NCBI GenBank assembly: GCA_030627625.1
Contig: DAOURR010000001.1
Span: 1 to 64,000 of the forward strand
DNA: 64,000 nt
From: UBA3103 sp002365855
GTDB taxonomy: Bacteria > Bacillota > Desulfotomaculia > Desulfotomaculales > Pelotomaculaceae
Direction of reading: 5' to 3'
The stretch's first letter is position 1. The number at the start of each line of letters is the position of its first letter. Made by a program: the position numbers and the translations under genes. Below the pieces are notes generated by a model. It ran no database searches and was not told the DNA's origin. It worked only from the letters and a program-made list of their open reading frames with translations. Shown in pieces: positions 1 through 7,504 of this stretch.

Positions 1-90
1 GAGCGTTTTTCAAGGCTTATTGATAAATTCTGGCCACAATCTTTAGAACTTAGGTTATGGACTTGGGACAATTATCCAGAAACTGCATAA
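1..90 (+). CDS. 3' end of an unidentified gene running off the left edge
   Basis: Frame 1 is open from the first base and stops at TAA 88-90, giving 29 residues that end in LRLWTWDNYPETA. The frame is rich in Trp and Phe, but I do not recognise the family. No start lies inside the window, so this is either the C-terminus of a longer protein or a chance open frame. About 90 non-coding bases separate it from the next gene. Confidence 0.35.
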   Translation, partial: ERFSRLIDKFWPQSLELRLWTWDNYPETA

Positions 91-182
91 CTACTGTATG
101 TAATATAAGCTGTAGCTATTAGGGGCAAACTATTTCAGGCACAAGTTTTTAAGGCCGGAAAAACAACCAGGGGGCTTAGCTG

Positions 183-1091
183 TTGTTTGACGTTATAATT
201 ATCGGAACGGGACCCGCCGGTATGACTGCGGCTGTTTACGCTGCACGCAAAAAAATGAAAACCATACTTATTGGCAGTGAATATGGCGGACAGGTGGCGA
301 CCACCAGCGAAGTTGAAAACTACATGGGGTTTCATTACGTTACCGGGTGGGAATTGATGAAAAAGTTTGAGGAGCAGGTCAAACAGTATCCGGTCGATAT
401 TTTTGAGGACGAGGTCATCTCAGTTGGGGGGACAGACGGGCATTTTACGGCTGCCACCAAAAGCGGAAATCATTATAGTGCCAGGACACTGATTGTGGCT
501 GCCGGAAAACAGCCGCGGCGCCTGAATGTGCCGGGCGAGACAGAGTTTTCCGGCAGGGGGGTAAGCTACTGCTCTGTTTGCGACGCCCCACTGTTTCAGG
601 ATAAAAAGGTGGCGGTAGTAGGAGGAGGAAATTCTGCCATTACAGCAGCCTATGATCTTCTCAAAATAGCTCTCCACGTACATGTTATTTCCCTGGAGGA
701 GTGGACCAGTGACCCCGTATTAAACGAAAAGGTAGAGAGATCTTCAAACCTGACCAGGATGACAGGCTATCAGGTTGTAAGTATCAACGGGGAGCATGCG
801 GTGAGGAGCATCACAATTAAATCCGTTCAAGAACCTTTTGAGGAGTCTACTATTGAAGTTGACGGCGTGTTCATAGAGATCGGAACGATACCGACAACGG
901 ATTTTGCAGAAGGCTTTTTGGAGTTGAATGAAGCAGGTGAAATCATTGTTGACTGCAGCGGCAGTACCTCGGTGCCGGGTGTTTTTGCAGCCGGAGATGT
1001 CACCTCCATACCTGAAAAACAGGTTATCGTTGCCGCAGGGGAAGGGGCTAAAGCTGCCCTGAGCGCTTACAGGCACCTCTTAAAAAAATAA
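183..1091 (+). CDS. Thioredoxin reductase / AhpF-type FAD-dependent disulfide oxidoreductase
   Basis: A 302-residue two-nucleotide-domain flavoprotein that should pass electrons from a pyridine nucleotide (or another donor) through FAD to a redox-active cysteine pair. Visible motifs are the FAD-binding GTGPAG (residues 8-13), the redox CSVC (130-133), a second dinucleotide motif GGGNSA (147-152) and the C-terminal FAD-contact AAGD (269-272). The HRRxxxR motif used by NADPH-dependent TrxB is missing; the equivalent strand reads VISLEEW. The C-terminal half resembles the reductase module of AhpF, but there is no N-terminal thioredoxin-fold extension. The start is TTG at 183, behind an AGGGGG sequence. 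No thioredoxin or peroxiredoxin gene is adjacent. Being a TrxB-family protein is secure; the physiological partner and donor are not. Confidence 0.88.
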   Translation: MFDVIIIGTGPAGMTAAVYAARKKMKTILIGSEYGGQVATTSEVENYMGFHYVTGWELMKKFEEQVKQYPVDIFEDEVISVGGTDGHFTAATKSGNHYSARTLIVAAGKQPRRLNVPGETEFSGRGVSYCSVCDAPLFQDKKVAVVGGGNSAITAAYDLLKIALHVHVISLEEWTSDPVLNEKVERSSNLTRMTGYQVVSINGEHAVRSITIKSVQEPFEESTIEVDGVFIEIGTIPTTDFAEGFLELNEAGEIIVDCSGSTSVPGVFAAGDVTSIPEKQVIVAAGEGAKAALSAYRHLLKK

Positions 1092-1169
1092 ATATTGCCA
1101 ACATAATTATTATCTCATTTTGAAAAGATATAAAGAGTATAATCTTCTCCTTGCAAAGGAGGTATCAGA

Positions 1170-1460
1170 TTGGAAAACGATTTGATGGTAATTAAGCAAG
1201 AAGCGCCGGACCTGATTAAAAATATTTCAACAGGAATGATACCTAAGGAATTGAAGCCATATGTAGGTCCTGCATTACAGGAGTTCAAAAATGAAATGGC
1301 CGCTGAACTGGGGCTGTCCGATTACGAGTACATGGACAAGGGCGATCTGCCTTCCAGGCTCAACGGCAATGTGGGTGGCAACATGACCAATAAAATGATT
1401 AAATTTGCGGAGGCTGTGCTGGCCTGGAATTATAAGAACCGGTTATTGTTAAAAGAATAG
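1170..1460 (+). CDS. Small acid-soluble spore protein, alpha/beta type
   Basis: A 96-residue protein with the alpha/beta SASP core from about residue 38: FKNEMAAELG, then GDLPSRLNGNVGGNMTNKMI. These proteins coat DNA in the forespore, protect it from UV and heat, and are degraded by Gpr at germination. The E-[x]-A position in the FKNEMA segment matches the family's Gpr cleavage region. The N-terminus, about 35 residues with two prolines and few basic residues, is longer than in standard SASPs of about 65-75 residues. TTG start with a strong GGAGG 12 bases upstream. The gene is monocistronic, with a terminator after it. A second SASP lies at 52204-52461. Confidence 0.9.
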   Translation: MENDLMVIKQEAPDLIKNISTGMIPKELKPYVGPALQEFKNEMAAELGLSDYEYMDKGDLPSRLNGNVGGNMTNKMIKFAEAVLAWNYKNRLLLKE

Positions 1461-1527
1461 GATATGCCTAAGAAATCCAGGAAAAGCTGTATGAAAAAAA
1501 TTTAAAAGAGATCTTTATTAAAGACAA

Positions 1528-1560
1528 CGGGGATGCAAAGGCGCACCCCGTTTCTTAGTT
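1528..1560 (+). terminator. Rho-independent terminator after SASP gene
   Basis: The stem CGGGG...CCCCG (1528-1550) with an AAAG loop region is followed by a T-rich run. It lies 67 bases after the SASP stop codon and before the DUF2157 gene. Confidence 0.8.
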
Positions 1561-1581
1561 TGTCTCATTGGAGGCAGGTAA

Positions 1582-2955
1582 ATGAGTTTTTTTCTTGAAC
1601 AAATATTAAAAAAAGAGAAGTATGAGGTTGGTAAGTTGTCCAAGCTTTCCTGGTTGAAAAAGGAAACAGAGCGATGGGTAAGCAGGGAAATCATCAGAAG
1701 CGATCAGGCAGATGATATTTTGGGCTTGTATCCAGCCGAAAACAAAAACAGGCTGATTTCCGCTTTGCTGCTGTTGGGCGCTATTTTAGTAGGCGCGGGT
1801 ATTATATTGTTTTTTGCCTCAAATTGGCAGTACATTCCCAAGTGGGGCAAGGTAAGCCTGGTTTTAGCGCCTTTGGTTTTGTTTCACCTTGCCTCACATC
1901 TTACTTATGACAGTCTTCCCGGGCTGAGCCGGGCGCTTTCGCTGCTTGGCTGCATCATGTTTGGTTCAGGCATCTGGCTTATTGCGCAGGTCTTTCACAT
2001 CAACGCTCATTTCCCCAACGGCATTCTTTTCTGGCTGCTAGGTGTTTTGCCCGTGGCTTTTCTTTTGAAAGAGGAACTGCCTCTTGGTCTTGGTTCGCTG
2101 CTGCTGGGGGCCTGGGTCCTGGCGGAGCAGTCTTCTGCGCCGGCCGTTGTTATGATTGCGCTGCTGTTGTTTGGAGCTGTATTTTATTTGACATATGCTT
2201 TGAAGTCGCCTTTTGCGCTAATTGTAACCCTAATCAGTTCGATAGTGTTTGTCAATACTGAAGTTCTTTTAATCCTTTTGGATAACTACAATTTTGTCTC
2301 GGCTGCGTTTATCATTCCTTTCGTCTCGATGCTGACAGGTTTTTCAATGGTCTTTATGTCTGTTCACCCGGTCAACAAAATTAAACATTTTCCTTTTATC
2401 TACAGCTTCCTTGGAATAGTGGTGACAGGAATATCTTTATTTATCATGTCTCTTGAGTCATTCTCCCGTCACTTCGTGACGTTGTACCAGAACCCCGGGG
2501 CTTTGGTTTTTCTCTGGGTTTTATACGCCGCCGCCGCAGTTTTTGGGGCATACGCGCTCAGCAGGACGACCCGTGATTTTAAGACTATGGCTAGGGAAAA
2601 CACGCCCTGGCTGATCCTTGACACGCTTGCGTTTGTTATGCTGCTAATACCGTTTGGTGAATTTTCGTTAACGGTTCTTTTAAACCTGGTCATGTTTTTA
2701 TGGGCACTGTCAGTCATAGTCACGGGTTTCATGACCCAGAACAGTTTATATTTCTCATTGGGAATGATTGCTTTTAATTTATATATTGTCGGCGAATACT
2801 TTAACTTCTTCTGGAAGATGTTATCCAAATCCCTGTTTTTTATCGCCGGTGGCGTCGTGCTGATCGCCAGCGGGGCTATCATGGAACGCCAGAGACGGAA
2901 GGTTATCCTTTCCTGGGGCAAGGGCGAGGTGACAGTAAATGAAGAGAAACCATAA
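1582..2955 (+). CDS. DUF2157 multi-pass membrane protein
   Basis: A 457-residue protein with a hydrophilic N-terminal domain of about 65 residues (including SREIIRSDQADDIL, typical of the DUF2157 head) and then some 10-12 hydrophobic segments covering the rest. The function of DUF2157 proteins is not established; they sit in the cytoplasmic membrane. It starts at ATG 1582 behind TTGGAGGCAGG. The 3' end overlaps the next gene by 17 bases. That gene encodes a GDYXXLXY protein, and this is a recurrent pair in Firmicutes and proteobacteria. Family assignment is from the overall pattern and the neighbour. Confidence 0.8.
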   Translation: MSFFLEQILKKEKYEVGKLSKLSWLKKETERWVSREIIRSDQADDILGLYPAENKNRLISALLLLGAILVGAGIILFFASNWQYIPKWGKVSLVLAPLVLFHLASHLTYDSLPGLSRALSLLGCIMFGSGIWLIAQVFHINAHFPNGILFWLLGVLPVAFLLKEELPLGLGSLLLGAWVLAEQSSAPAVVMIALLLFGAVFYLTYALKSPFALIVTLISSIVFVNTEVLLILLDNYNFVSAAFIIPFVSMLTGFSMVFMSVHPVNKIKHFPFIYSFLGIVVTGISLFIMSLESFSRHFVTLYQNPGALVFLWVLYAAAAVFGAYALSRTTRDFKTMARENTPWLILDTLAFVMLLIPFGEFSLTVLLNLVMFLWALSVIVTGFMTQNSLYFSLGMIAFNLYIVGEYFNFFWKMLSKSLFFIAGGVVLIASGAIMERQRRKVILSWGKGEVTVNEEKP

Positions 2956-3439
2956 AATTGTAATAATTGTTTTGATTCAAGTACTGTTTCTTTTCGGTAT
3001 GATTGGCTTCAAACAATATACTCTGAGTTTTGGTACGCCCGTGTTATTGAAGTCTGCCCCAGTAGACCCGTGGGACATTTTCAGGGGTGAGTATGCAAGG
3101 CTCAGCTTTGATATATCCAGGATCAAGTGCGGGGATCTGGATGCTGAGAGTTATCAGCGAGGCGGCACAACGGTTTTCGTTGTCCTGGAACGGGGAGAGA
3201 AGTACTGGGACGCGGTTAGTATCAGTCTGGAAAAGCCCGGTGTGAGAGCCAATCAGGTATTCATCAAGGGTAAGCTTGAATATTACAACAGCGAAAACCA
3301 GGAGTGCCGGGTGGCTTACGGCATAGAAACGTTTTATGTCGAAGAGGGGAGAGGCAGTGACATTGAACGGCTGAGAAACATGGACGTTTTGGTTAGAATA
3401 GACAGGTTTGGTAATGCTGTTATTGAAAAATTGTTGTAA
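2939..3439 (+). CDS. GDYXXLXY domain membrane-anchored protein
   Basis: A 166-residue protein with one N-terminal hydrophobic segment (about residues 7-24), followed by the family signature PVDPWDIFRGEYARLSFDI. GEYxxLxF replaces the canonical GDYxxLxY. The rest is a small mostly-beta domain that should lie outside the cell. The gene overlaps the end of the DUF2157 gene, so the two are probably translated together and may form a complex. Molecular function is unknown in the family. Confidence 0.8.
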   Translation: MKRNHKIVIIVLIQVLFLFGMIGFKQYTLSFGTPVLLKSAPVDPWDIFRGEYARLSFDISRIKCGDLDAESYQRGGTTVFVVLERGEKYWDAVSISLEKPGVRANQVFIKGKLEYYNSENQECRVAYGIETFYVEEGRGSDIERLRNMDVLVRIDRFGNAVIEKLL

Positions 3440-3464
3440 CAACTCAAAGACAGGTTGAGCTAAA

Positions 3465-3908
3465 ATGAGCGTATTTAAACATAAACTGCTGGCAGTCATG
3501 CAGCATTTAGTAATTATTCGCCAGGGAAAGGTACTGCTGCTTCAATACTCGGCTTACCGGGGTAAAGGGGTGGAAGGATTGTGGGGACTGCCCGGAGGTC
3601 ACTACATATCCGGGAACCCGCTGCAGGACCTTTTTAGGGAGGTATGGGAGGAGACAGGTCTAAGGCTTGATGTTCCGGTCAAATTGTTAAGGACATACGT
3701 TGTAACATTTCCGGACGGAATAGACAGGTTCGGAGTATTTTACCTGCATAATATGAGGGCTCCTGTCAGCCCGGAGATTAAACTCAGTTCGGAACACAAC
3801 GCCTTTGCCTGGGTGACCCGCAGTGAGCTCAAAGACAAACCTTTTATTGGGCCCTATCATAAAAGCGTTGTCGAAGATGTCCTCAAAAGTATTAATCCAG
3901 GTTTATAA
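3465..3908 (+). CDS. Nudix hydrolase family protein
   Basis: A 147-residue single-domain protein. The Nudix helix core REVWEETGL is clear and follows LPGGHYISGNPLQDLF. Nudix enzymes cleave nucleoside diphosphates linked to another group, using Mg2+ held by the REXXEEXGU glutamates; the substrate cannot be read from sequence. The first glutamate of the canonical GX5EX7REUXEEXGU box is not present: Asn occupies its place and the spacing to the helix is one residue shorter, so activity may be altered. ATG start at 3465 with only a weak ribosome binding site; ATG 3498 is an alternative. It lies 25 bases after the GDYXXLXY gene. Confidence 0.85.
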   Translation: MSVFKHKLLAVMQHLVIIRQGKVLLLQYSAYRGKGVEGLWGLPGGHYISGNPLQDLFREVWEETGLRLDVPVKLLRTYVVTFPDGIDRFGVFYLHNMRAPVSPEIKLSSEHNAFAWVTRSELKDKPFIGPYHKSVVEDVLKSINPGL

Positions 3909-4030
3909 GGGCAAAAAGGTAATAGATATTTAAGCTTTGAGAAAGAAAATATTAAATATTTTTGGGTAAGATATTTTTGTTAATATGTAATTTGCAAAAG
4001 AAGGCTAAACGATTAAAGGAGATGATAGGT

Positions 4031-4336
4031 ATGCCCGATTTTGGAACAGCTTTCTCTGGTCTGAAAAATGAGCGCAAGCTGACTCACGAGGAATTAGTCC
4101 GTGCCATCAGGTTCATGGTTGCCGCGGAGTATGAAGCAGTGCAGATCTACACACAGCTTGCTGAATCGATTGATAATGAGTTGGCGGCAAAGGTTTTGCA
4201 GGAGATAGCCGAGGAAGAAATCGTCCATGCGGGGGAATTTTTGCGGCTCCTAAAAGAGCTGGCGCCTGATGAGGAAAAATATTATGCTGAAGGCGCTTCG
4301 GAAGTCGAAGAGTTAATAGAGGAAATGAAAAAATAG
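4031..4336 (+). CDS. Ferritin-like diiron protein (rubrerythrin/EncFtn-like, ~100 aa)
   Basis: The open frame extends upstream to 3962, but AAAGGAG at 4015-4021 places the start at ATG 4031, giving 101 residues beginning MPDFGTAFSG. Two amphipathic helices carry AAEYEAVQIYTQL and EIAEEEIVHAGEFLRLL, i.e. a Glu and an ExxH element of a ferritin-like diiron site. Half-size proteins of this kind dimerise to build a four-helix bundle; some are cargo of encapsulin shells and oxidise iron. No encapsulin gene is visible in this window, and the acidic tail shows no clear encapsulation signal. It stands before a hemerythrin-like gene, suggesting a role in iron or oxygen stress. Confidence 0.75.
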   Translation: MPDFGTAFSGLKNERKLTHEELVRAIRFMVAAEYEAVQIYTQLAESIDNELAAKVLQEIAEEEIVHAGEFLRLLKELAPDEEKYYAEGASEVEELIEEMKK

Positions 4337-4369
4337 TGTGTTGAATAAATTGATTTAGGGGGTGTTTAT

Positions 4370-4426
4370 ATGCTTCGCAAGCAATGGATGCTGCGCCAGG
4401 TTTCACACTGTAAGGGCGGATGCTGA
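4370..4426 (+). CDS. Possible 18-residue cysteine-containing peptide
   Basis: ATG 4370 follows AGGGGGTG (4357-4364) at good spacing and opens an 18-codon frame, MLRKQWMLRQVSHCKGGC, ending at TGA 4424-4426. It is basic and finishes with HCKGGC, a possible metal- or thiol-binding tail. It sits in the 160-base gap between the ferritin-like and hemerythrin-like genes. The ribosome binding site is the main support; it may equally be chance. Confidence 0.3.
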   Translation: MLRKQWMLRQVSHCKGGC

Positions 4427-4498
4427 ATTTTGTCCTGGGCATGACTTTAAACTGCCCGTTTATCTATACCAAAACAATTCCCCAAAGGAGGCGCGGGG

Positions 4499-5053
4499 AT
4501 GCCCTGGTTAAAAAGGTTTCATAAAGACCACATGGTTTTGGTTGGTGTTTTGTCCAAGTTGGAGGGAAACCTGAAAGATATTGAGCATGGCGAACTCTCG
4601 GAAAACATAGTCTGGGAATTGGATGAGTTTGCCCATTTAATTAAAAACGTGATCATGCCGCACTTCAAAGAAGAAGATGAGGTTGTTTATCCGAAAGCTT
4701 CAAGTGCCGGTGAAGATGCCGAAGCATTTATCAGCGGCATGTATGAAGAGCACAGGGTTCTTGGCGAGGCTTTTGAAGGATTTGTGCGCTCTCTTGCAAG
4801 AGTACCGGATGAAATTAAAAGTGCAGACCAGCTAAAAAGAGTGGCCCAACTCATTAAATTCTCCAGGAACATAGGCATGGTTGAAGCGCCTAAGGACCCG
4901 GACAGGATAGTGCCGAAAAATTCTCTGGATAGATTGATAAATAAAGATGAAGTTCTCAAACATGGTAACAAAATCGTCAAAATGTTGGGTGAGCATATTG
5001 AAAAAGAAGAATCCAGGGTAGTTGAATTAGTTAGATTAGCAGATAAATTATAG
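4499..5053 (+). CDS. Hemerythrin-like HHE-domain protein
   Basis: A 184-residue, mainly helical cytosolic protein with the histidine/carboxylate pattern of HHE cation-binding domains: FHKDHMVL near the N-terminus, MPHFKEEDEVVYP around residue 57, YEEHRVL around 83, and GEHIEKEE near the C-terminus. Such proteins bind a diiron centre and are linked to oxygen, NO or iron handling. ATG start behind AAAGGAGG. It is followed by an inverted repeat shared with the convergent small gene. Specific role unknown. Confidence 0.82.
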   Translation: MPWLKRFHKDHMVLVGVLSKLEGNLKDIEHGELSENIVWELDEFAHLIKNVIMPHFKEEDEVVYPKASSAGEDAEAFISGMYEEHRVLGEAFEGFVRSLARVPDEIKSADQLKRVAQLIKFSRNIGMVEAPKDPDRIVPKNSLDRLINKDEVLKHGNKIVKMLGEHIEKEESRVVELVRLADKL

Positions 5054-5062
5054 GCGTAAAAG

Positions 5063-5086
5063 AGAAAGGAGCTAGCGCTCCTTTCT
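5063..5086. terminator. Hairpin between convergent genes
   Basis: A perfect 10-bp inverted repeat AGAAAGGAGC / GCTCCTTTCT with a TAGC loop. The right arm contains the stop codon of the minus-strand gene. A short T run follows on the minus strand only. Confidence 0.6.
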
Positions 5087-5258
5087 AAAACTCCTCTGGT
5101 GGATGCTCCAGCAAGTCGATGGCGCCAAGTACAATATGCGCCAGGCCAAAACCGGCTATACCCCAACCAACAACGGGGTTCGTGTTGCGCAGTGCCAGGC
5201 CCGCAGCGGTAACAGCGGTACCTAGAACAGCAGGTATTAACCCCTCACGCGGCAACAT
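5085..5258 (-). CDS. Small hydrophobic protein, uncharacterised
   Basis: A 57-residue protein beginning MLPREGLIPAVLGTA, with two hydrophobic stretches (about residues 6-22 and 29-45) and a charged tail LLEHPPEEF. It probably spans the membrane twice. The frame extends five codons further upstream, but AAAGGGGG lies directly before ATG 5258, which decides the start. I do not recognise a named family. It is convergent with the hemerythrin-like gene and lies upstream of uvsE on the same strand. Confidence 0.6.
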   Translation of the reverse strand: MLPREGLIPAVLGTAVTAAGLALRNTNPVVGWGIAGFGLAHIVLGAIDLLEHPPEEF

Positions 5259-5356
5259 AATTCCCCCTTTCATAGAGTTATTATATTTTTTGGTTAAACA
5301 CCCGGTTATATGTATGTAATTAAATGTAAGGTTTTAAGCTGCCGCTAATGGCTTGC

Positions 5357-6325
5357 TCAATTAAACAACAGGGTGCTGTTACCCTTTTGTGTTATCATCG
5401 GGTAACCTGCCAGTTCTTTAACAAGTTTGAACATGGCTAGGTCTTTCTTTTTGGCTTCTACCATCACGTCGATATCCCTGTTCAACTCTCTTGCCTGTTT
5501 TAGAAACGGATACAGGTCATCTGCATTTACAAAATCGTGATGGCTTCTGAAGTCCTCTTTACTTCTGGGACTGGAAATATGGACCTTCGGAGGTAAACCT
5601 GACCCTTCCCAGGTTGTGAATATGAGCGGCAGTATGATTTCAATTTTTTCGCCCTCGTTATTGCAGTTAAAATGATGGATATCGAAGACCATAGGTATGG
5701 ATAAAATCTTGCATATAGAGAGGACCTCGACTGCGGTAAATGTTTTATCATCGTTTTCCAGGGACAGCCTGCCGGTAATATTAGAGGGAACAAGCCTCCA
5801 ATTAATTAAAAACCTCTCCATCGACCCAGTTTTATCTCCGTAGCCCCCTCCTACATGGGTGACAAGTTTTGCCCTGCTGCTCAGACCCATAGCTTCCAGT
5901 ATTCTGCAGTGATGCTCCAGGTCTATTAATGAGGAGCGCAGCACTTCCTCCCTGGGAGAATTAATCAAAGTATAATGGTCGGGATGGAAGGTAACCCTGA
6001 AATTATTTTTTTTAACAAAATTGCCTATCAGGAGAAACTTTTCACTCAGGTCATTAATATAGTCCCATTCTGAGAGCAGGGGGTGTGTGGCCAGAGGCAT
6101 TATTTTTGAAGAAAACCGGTATACTTCAACACCGCTGGCCTTGTTATGCCTGAGCAGGCGCATTGTATTATCAAGATTCTCAGATGCCACACGACGGACT
6201 TTATCCAGCGCGGCGCCTGGATCTCTGTCAGCGAGCCGGCTGTAACTTTTTACTGTAATGGTTTTTGAAGGTGAAGCATTTTTAAGTTCTACGGACATAG
6301 CTACATAGCCGAACCGTATCTTCAT
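5357..6325 (-). CDS. uvsE: UV DNA damage endonuclease UvsE
   Basis: A 322-residue TIM-barrel endonuclease of the UvsE/UVDE family, which nicks DNA 5' of cyclobutane dimers, 6-4 photoproducts and other lesions. It starts KIRFGYVAMS and carries metal-ligand motifs THVGGGYG, LENDDKTF, VFDIHHFNCN and KVHISSPR, matching the three-metal site of the family. Length agrees with bacterial UvsE. The start at ATG 6325 is preceded by AGGTG. In spore formers this enzyme supports repair of dormant-spore DNA, which fits the SASP genes in this window. Confidence 0.92.
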   Translation of the reverse strand: MKIRFGYVAMSVELKNASPSKTITVKSYSRLADRDPGAALDKVRRVASENLDNTMRLLRHNKASGVEVYRFSSKIMPLATHPLLSEWDYINDLSEKFLLIGNFVKKNNFRVTFHPDHYTLINSPREEVLRSSLIDLEHHCRILEAMGLSSRAKLVTHVGGGYGDKTGSMERFLINWRLVPSNITGRLSLENDDKTFTAVEVLSICKILSIPMVFDIHHFNCNNEGEKIEIILPLIFTTWEGSGLPPKVHISSPRSKEDFRSHHDFVNADDLYPFLKQARELNRDIDVMVEAKKKDLAMFKLVKELAGYPMITQKGNSTLLFN

Positions 6326-6544
6326 ATCAAAACACCTGTCTCATATTTAGTTTTATTCCTCAGTATAAAAGAGGTATTAATTTTACTTTTTCCGAAAAGT
6401 AAACGTTAAATGTCATAGTTACTATTCCCTGCGAGATATTTTTTGCTTTTTATGGTCCTATTTTGTTAAAATATTATTGATATGATGCAGAAAAACAGTT
6501 ACAATAGCAATCAATTATAAATCTAAATATTGGGAGGATTAATA

Positions 6545-6814
6545 ATGAACAAGGCTGAACTAGTCCAAAGCGTTGCAGCCAAAACGGAATTGACCAAGAA
6601 AAAAACTGATGAAGTAGTTAATGCGGTATTGGAGAGCATTAAAGAAGCTCTTGCCGAAGGTGACAAAGTCATGTTAGTCGGTTTCGGCGCTTTTAGCGTC
6701 AGGAAGCGCGCAGGCCGTAAAGCCAGGAACCCCAGAAATGGTGAGGAAATACAGATACCACCCTCAGTAGTTCCTGTATTCAAGGCAGGCAAAGGGCTAA
6801 AAAGTTCAGTTTAA
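6545..6814 (+). CDS. hup: DNA-binding protein HU
   Basis: An 89-residue histone-like protein starting MNKAELVQSVAAKTELTKKK, with the DNA-arm signature GFGAFSVRKRAGRKARNPR and a conserved end VPVFKAGKGLKSSV. HU bends and compacts DNA as a dimer and helps replication and repair. The frame extends five codons further, but GGGAGG before ATG 6545 fixes the start. The gene is monocistronic with a strong hairpin 26 bases after the stop. Confidence 0.96.
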   Translation: MNKAELVQSVAAKTELTKKKTDEVVNAVLESIKEALAEGDKVMLVGFGAFSVRKRAGRKARNPRNGEEIQIPPSVVPVFKAGKGLKSSV

Positions 6815-6839
6815 TGATTTTTAATTGCTATATTGTTAA

Positions 6840-6871
6840 AACCCCGGAAGTCCCAACAAATTTCCGGGGTT
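6840..6871 (+). terminator. Terminator after HU gene
   Basis: A perfect 10-bp stem AACCCCGGAA / TTCCGGGGTT with a 12-base loop. The following bases are AT-rich without a strict T run. Confidence 0.75.
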
Positions 6872-6922
6872 AAGTATATTTCCATTATTAATAATAATAA
6901 ATTGTTAGATGTTAGAAACTTA

Positions 6923-7468
6923 CTAAAAAAACTTAATAGTTGGGCGAATTATAATTTTCTTATCTAGAAGTTCTAATTTATTAACTTCTAGATTTTTCAA
7001 TATAAAGCCCAGCTTTTTATGAAGTGCCTGGTTAAAACCAGGAATTTTGTTAAAATCTAATATAATCTTGTCTTCTTTTATACTTAAAAACTGAAAAAGG
7101 CTGATTAAACCCTCCGGCGCACCGTATCTTTGCCCTAATTCGTGGTCAAATTCAGCTTCCAGCTTTGCCCTGATGGTTACTCCATACACAGATATTAATA
7201 CCGGGCCGGGTACGTTAAGCTCCAAATACCGGTTTAAGCGGTTAAACACGAAGTCGCCCAAAGACATCTCCAGTTTAATATGGACAGTCGTATCATCGCC
7301 TGCCCGGATGTCTGCCACTGCATTAATTAGGCCTTCACTTATAGATACCTCGAGCTCACTGACGAATTTATTTTCCGCGATGCTTTCCTTTATGAACTTG
7401 TTAATAAATTCCTGATGAATGGCCAGGTCACCGTGTATAAGATAATCCAGAATGCTCATCTTGCACAA
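6923..7468 (-). CDS. Uncharacterised protein, ~180 aa
   Basis: A 181-residue soluble-looking protein with alternating beta-prone stretches (for example VHIKLEMSLGDFVFNRL and GPVLISVYGVTIRAKLEAEF) and no signal peptide or Cys motif. I do not recognise a family. It lies 36 bases after the class II aldolase gene on the same strand, so it may be the third gene of that unit. AAGGAG is four bases before TTG 7468 and 13 bases before ATG 7459 (MSILDYLIHG); either could be the start. Confidence 0.6.
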   Translation of the reverse strand: MCKMSILDYLIHGDLAIHQEFINKFIKESIAENKFVSELEVSISEGLINAVADIRAGDDTTVHIKLEMSLGDFVFNRLNRYLELNVPGPVLISVYGVTIRAKLEAEFDHELGQRYGAPEGLISLFQFLSIKEDKIILDFNKIPGFNQALHKKLGFILKNLEVNKLELLDKKIIIRPTIKFF

Positions 7469-7504
7469 AAATCTCCTTAATTTTTCTCCCTTAAAAGTCA
7501 GTAT

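Noticed and set aside
1..182. Left edge as a transposase end
   Set aside because: The 29-residue tail has Trp-rich character but shows no inverted repeat or transposase motif in the window, so an IS call cannot be supported.
2469..2921. 150-codon minus-strand ORF in the DUF2157 gene
   Set aside because: Antisense to a membrane protein gene; no ribosome binding site and no recognisable protein.
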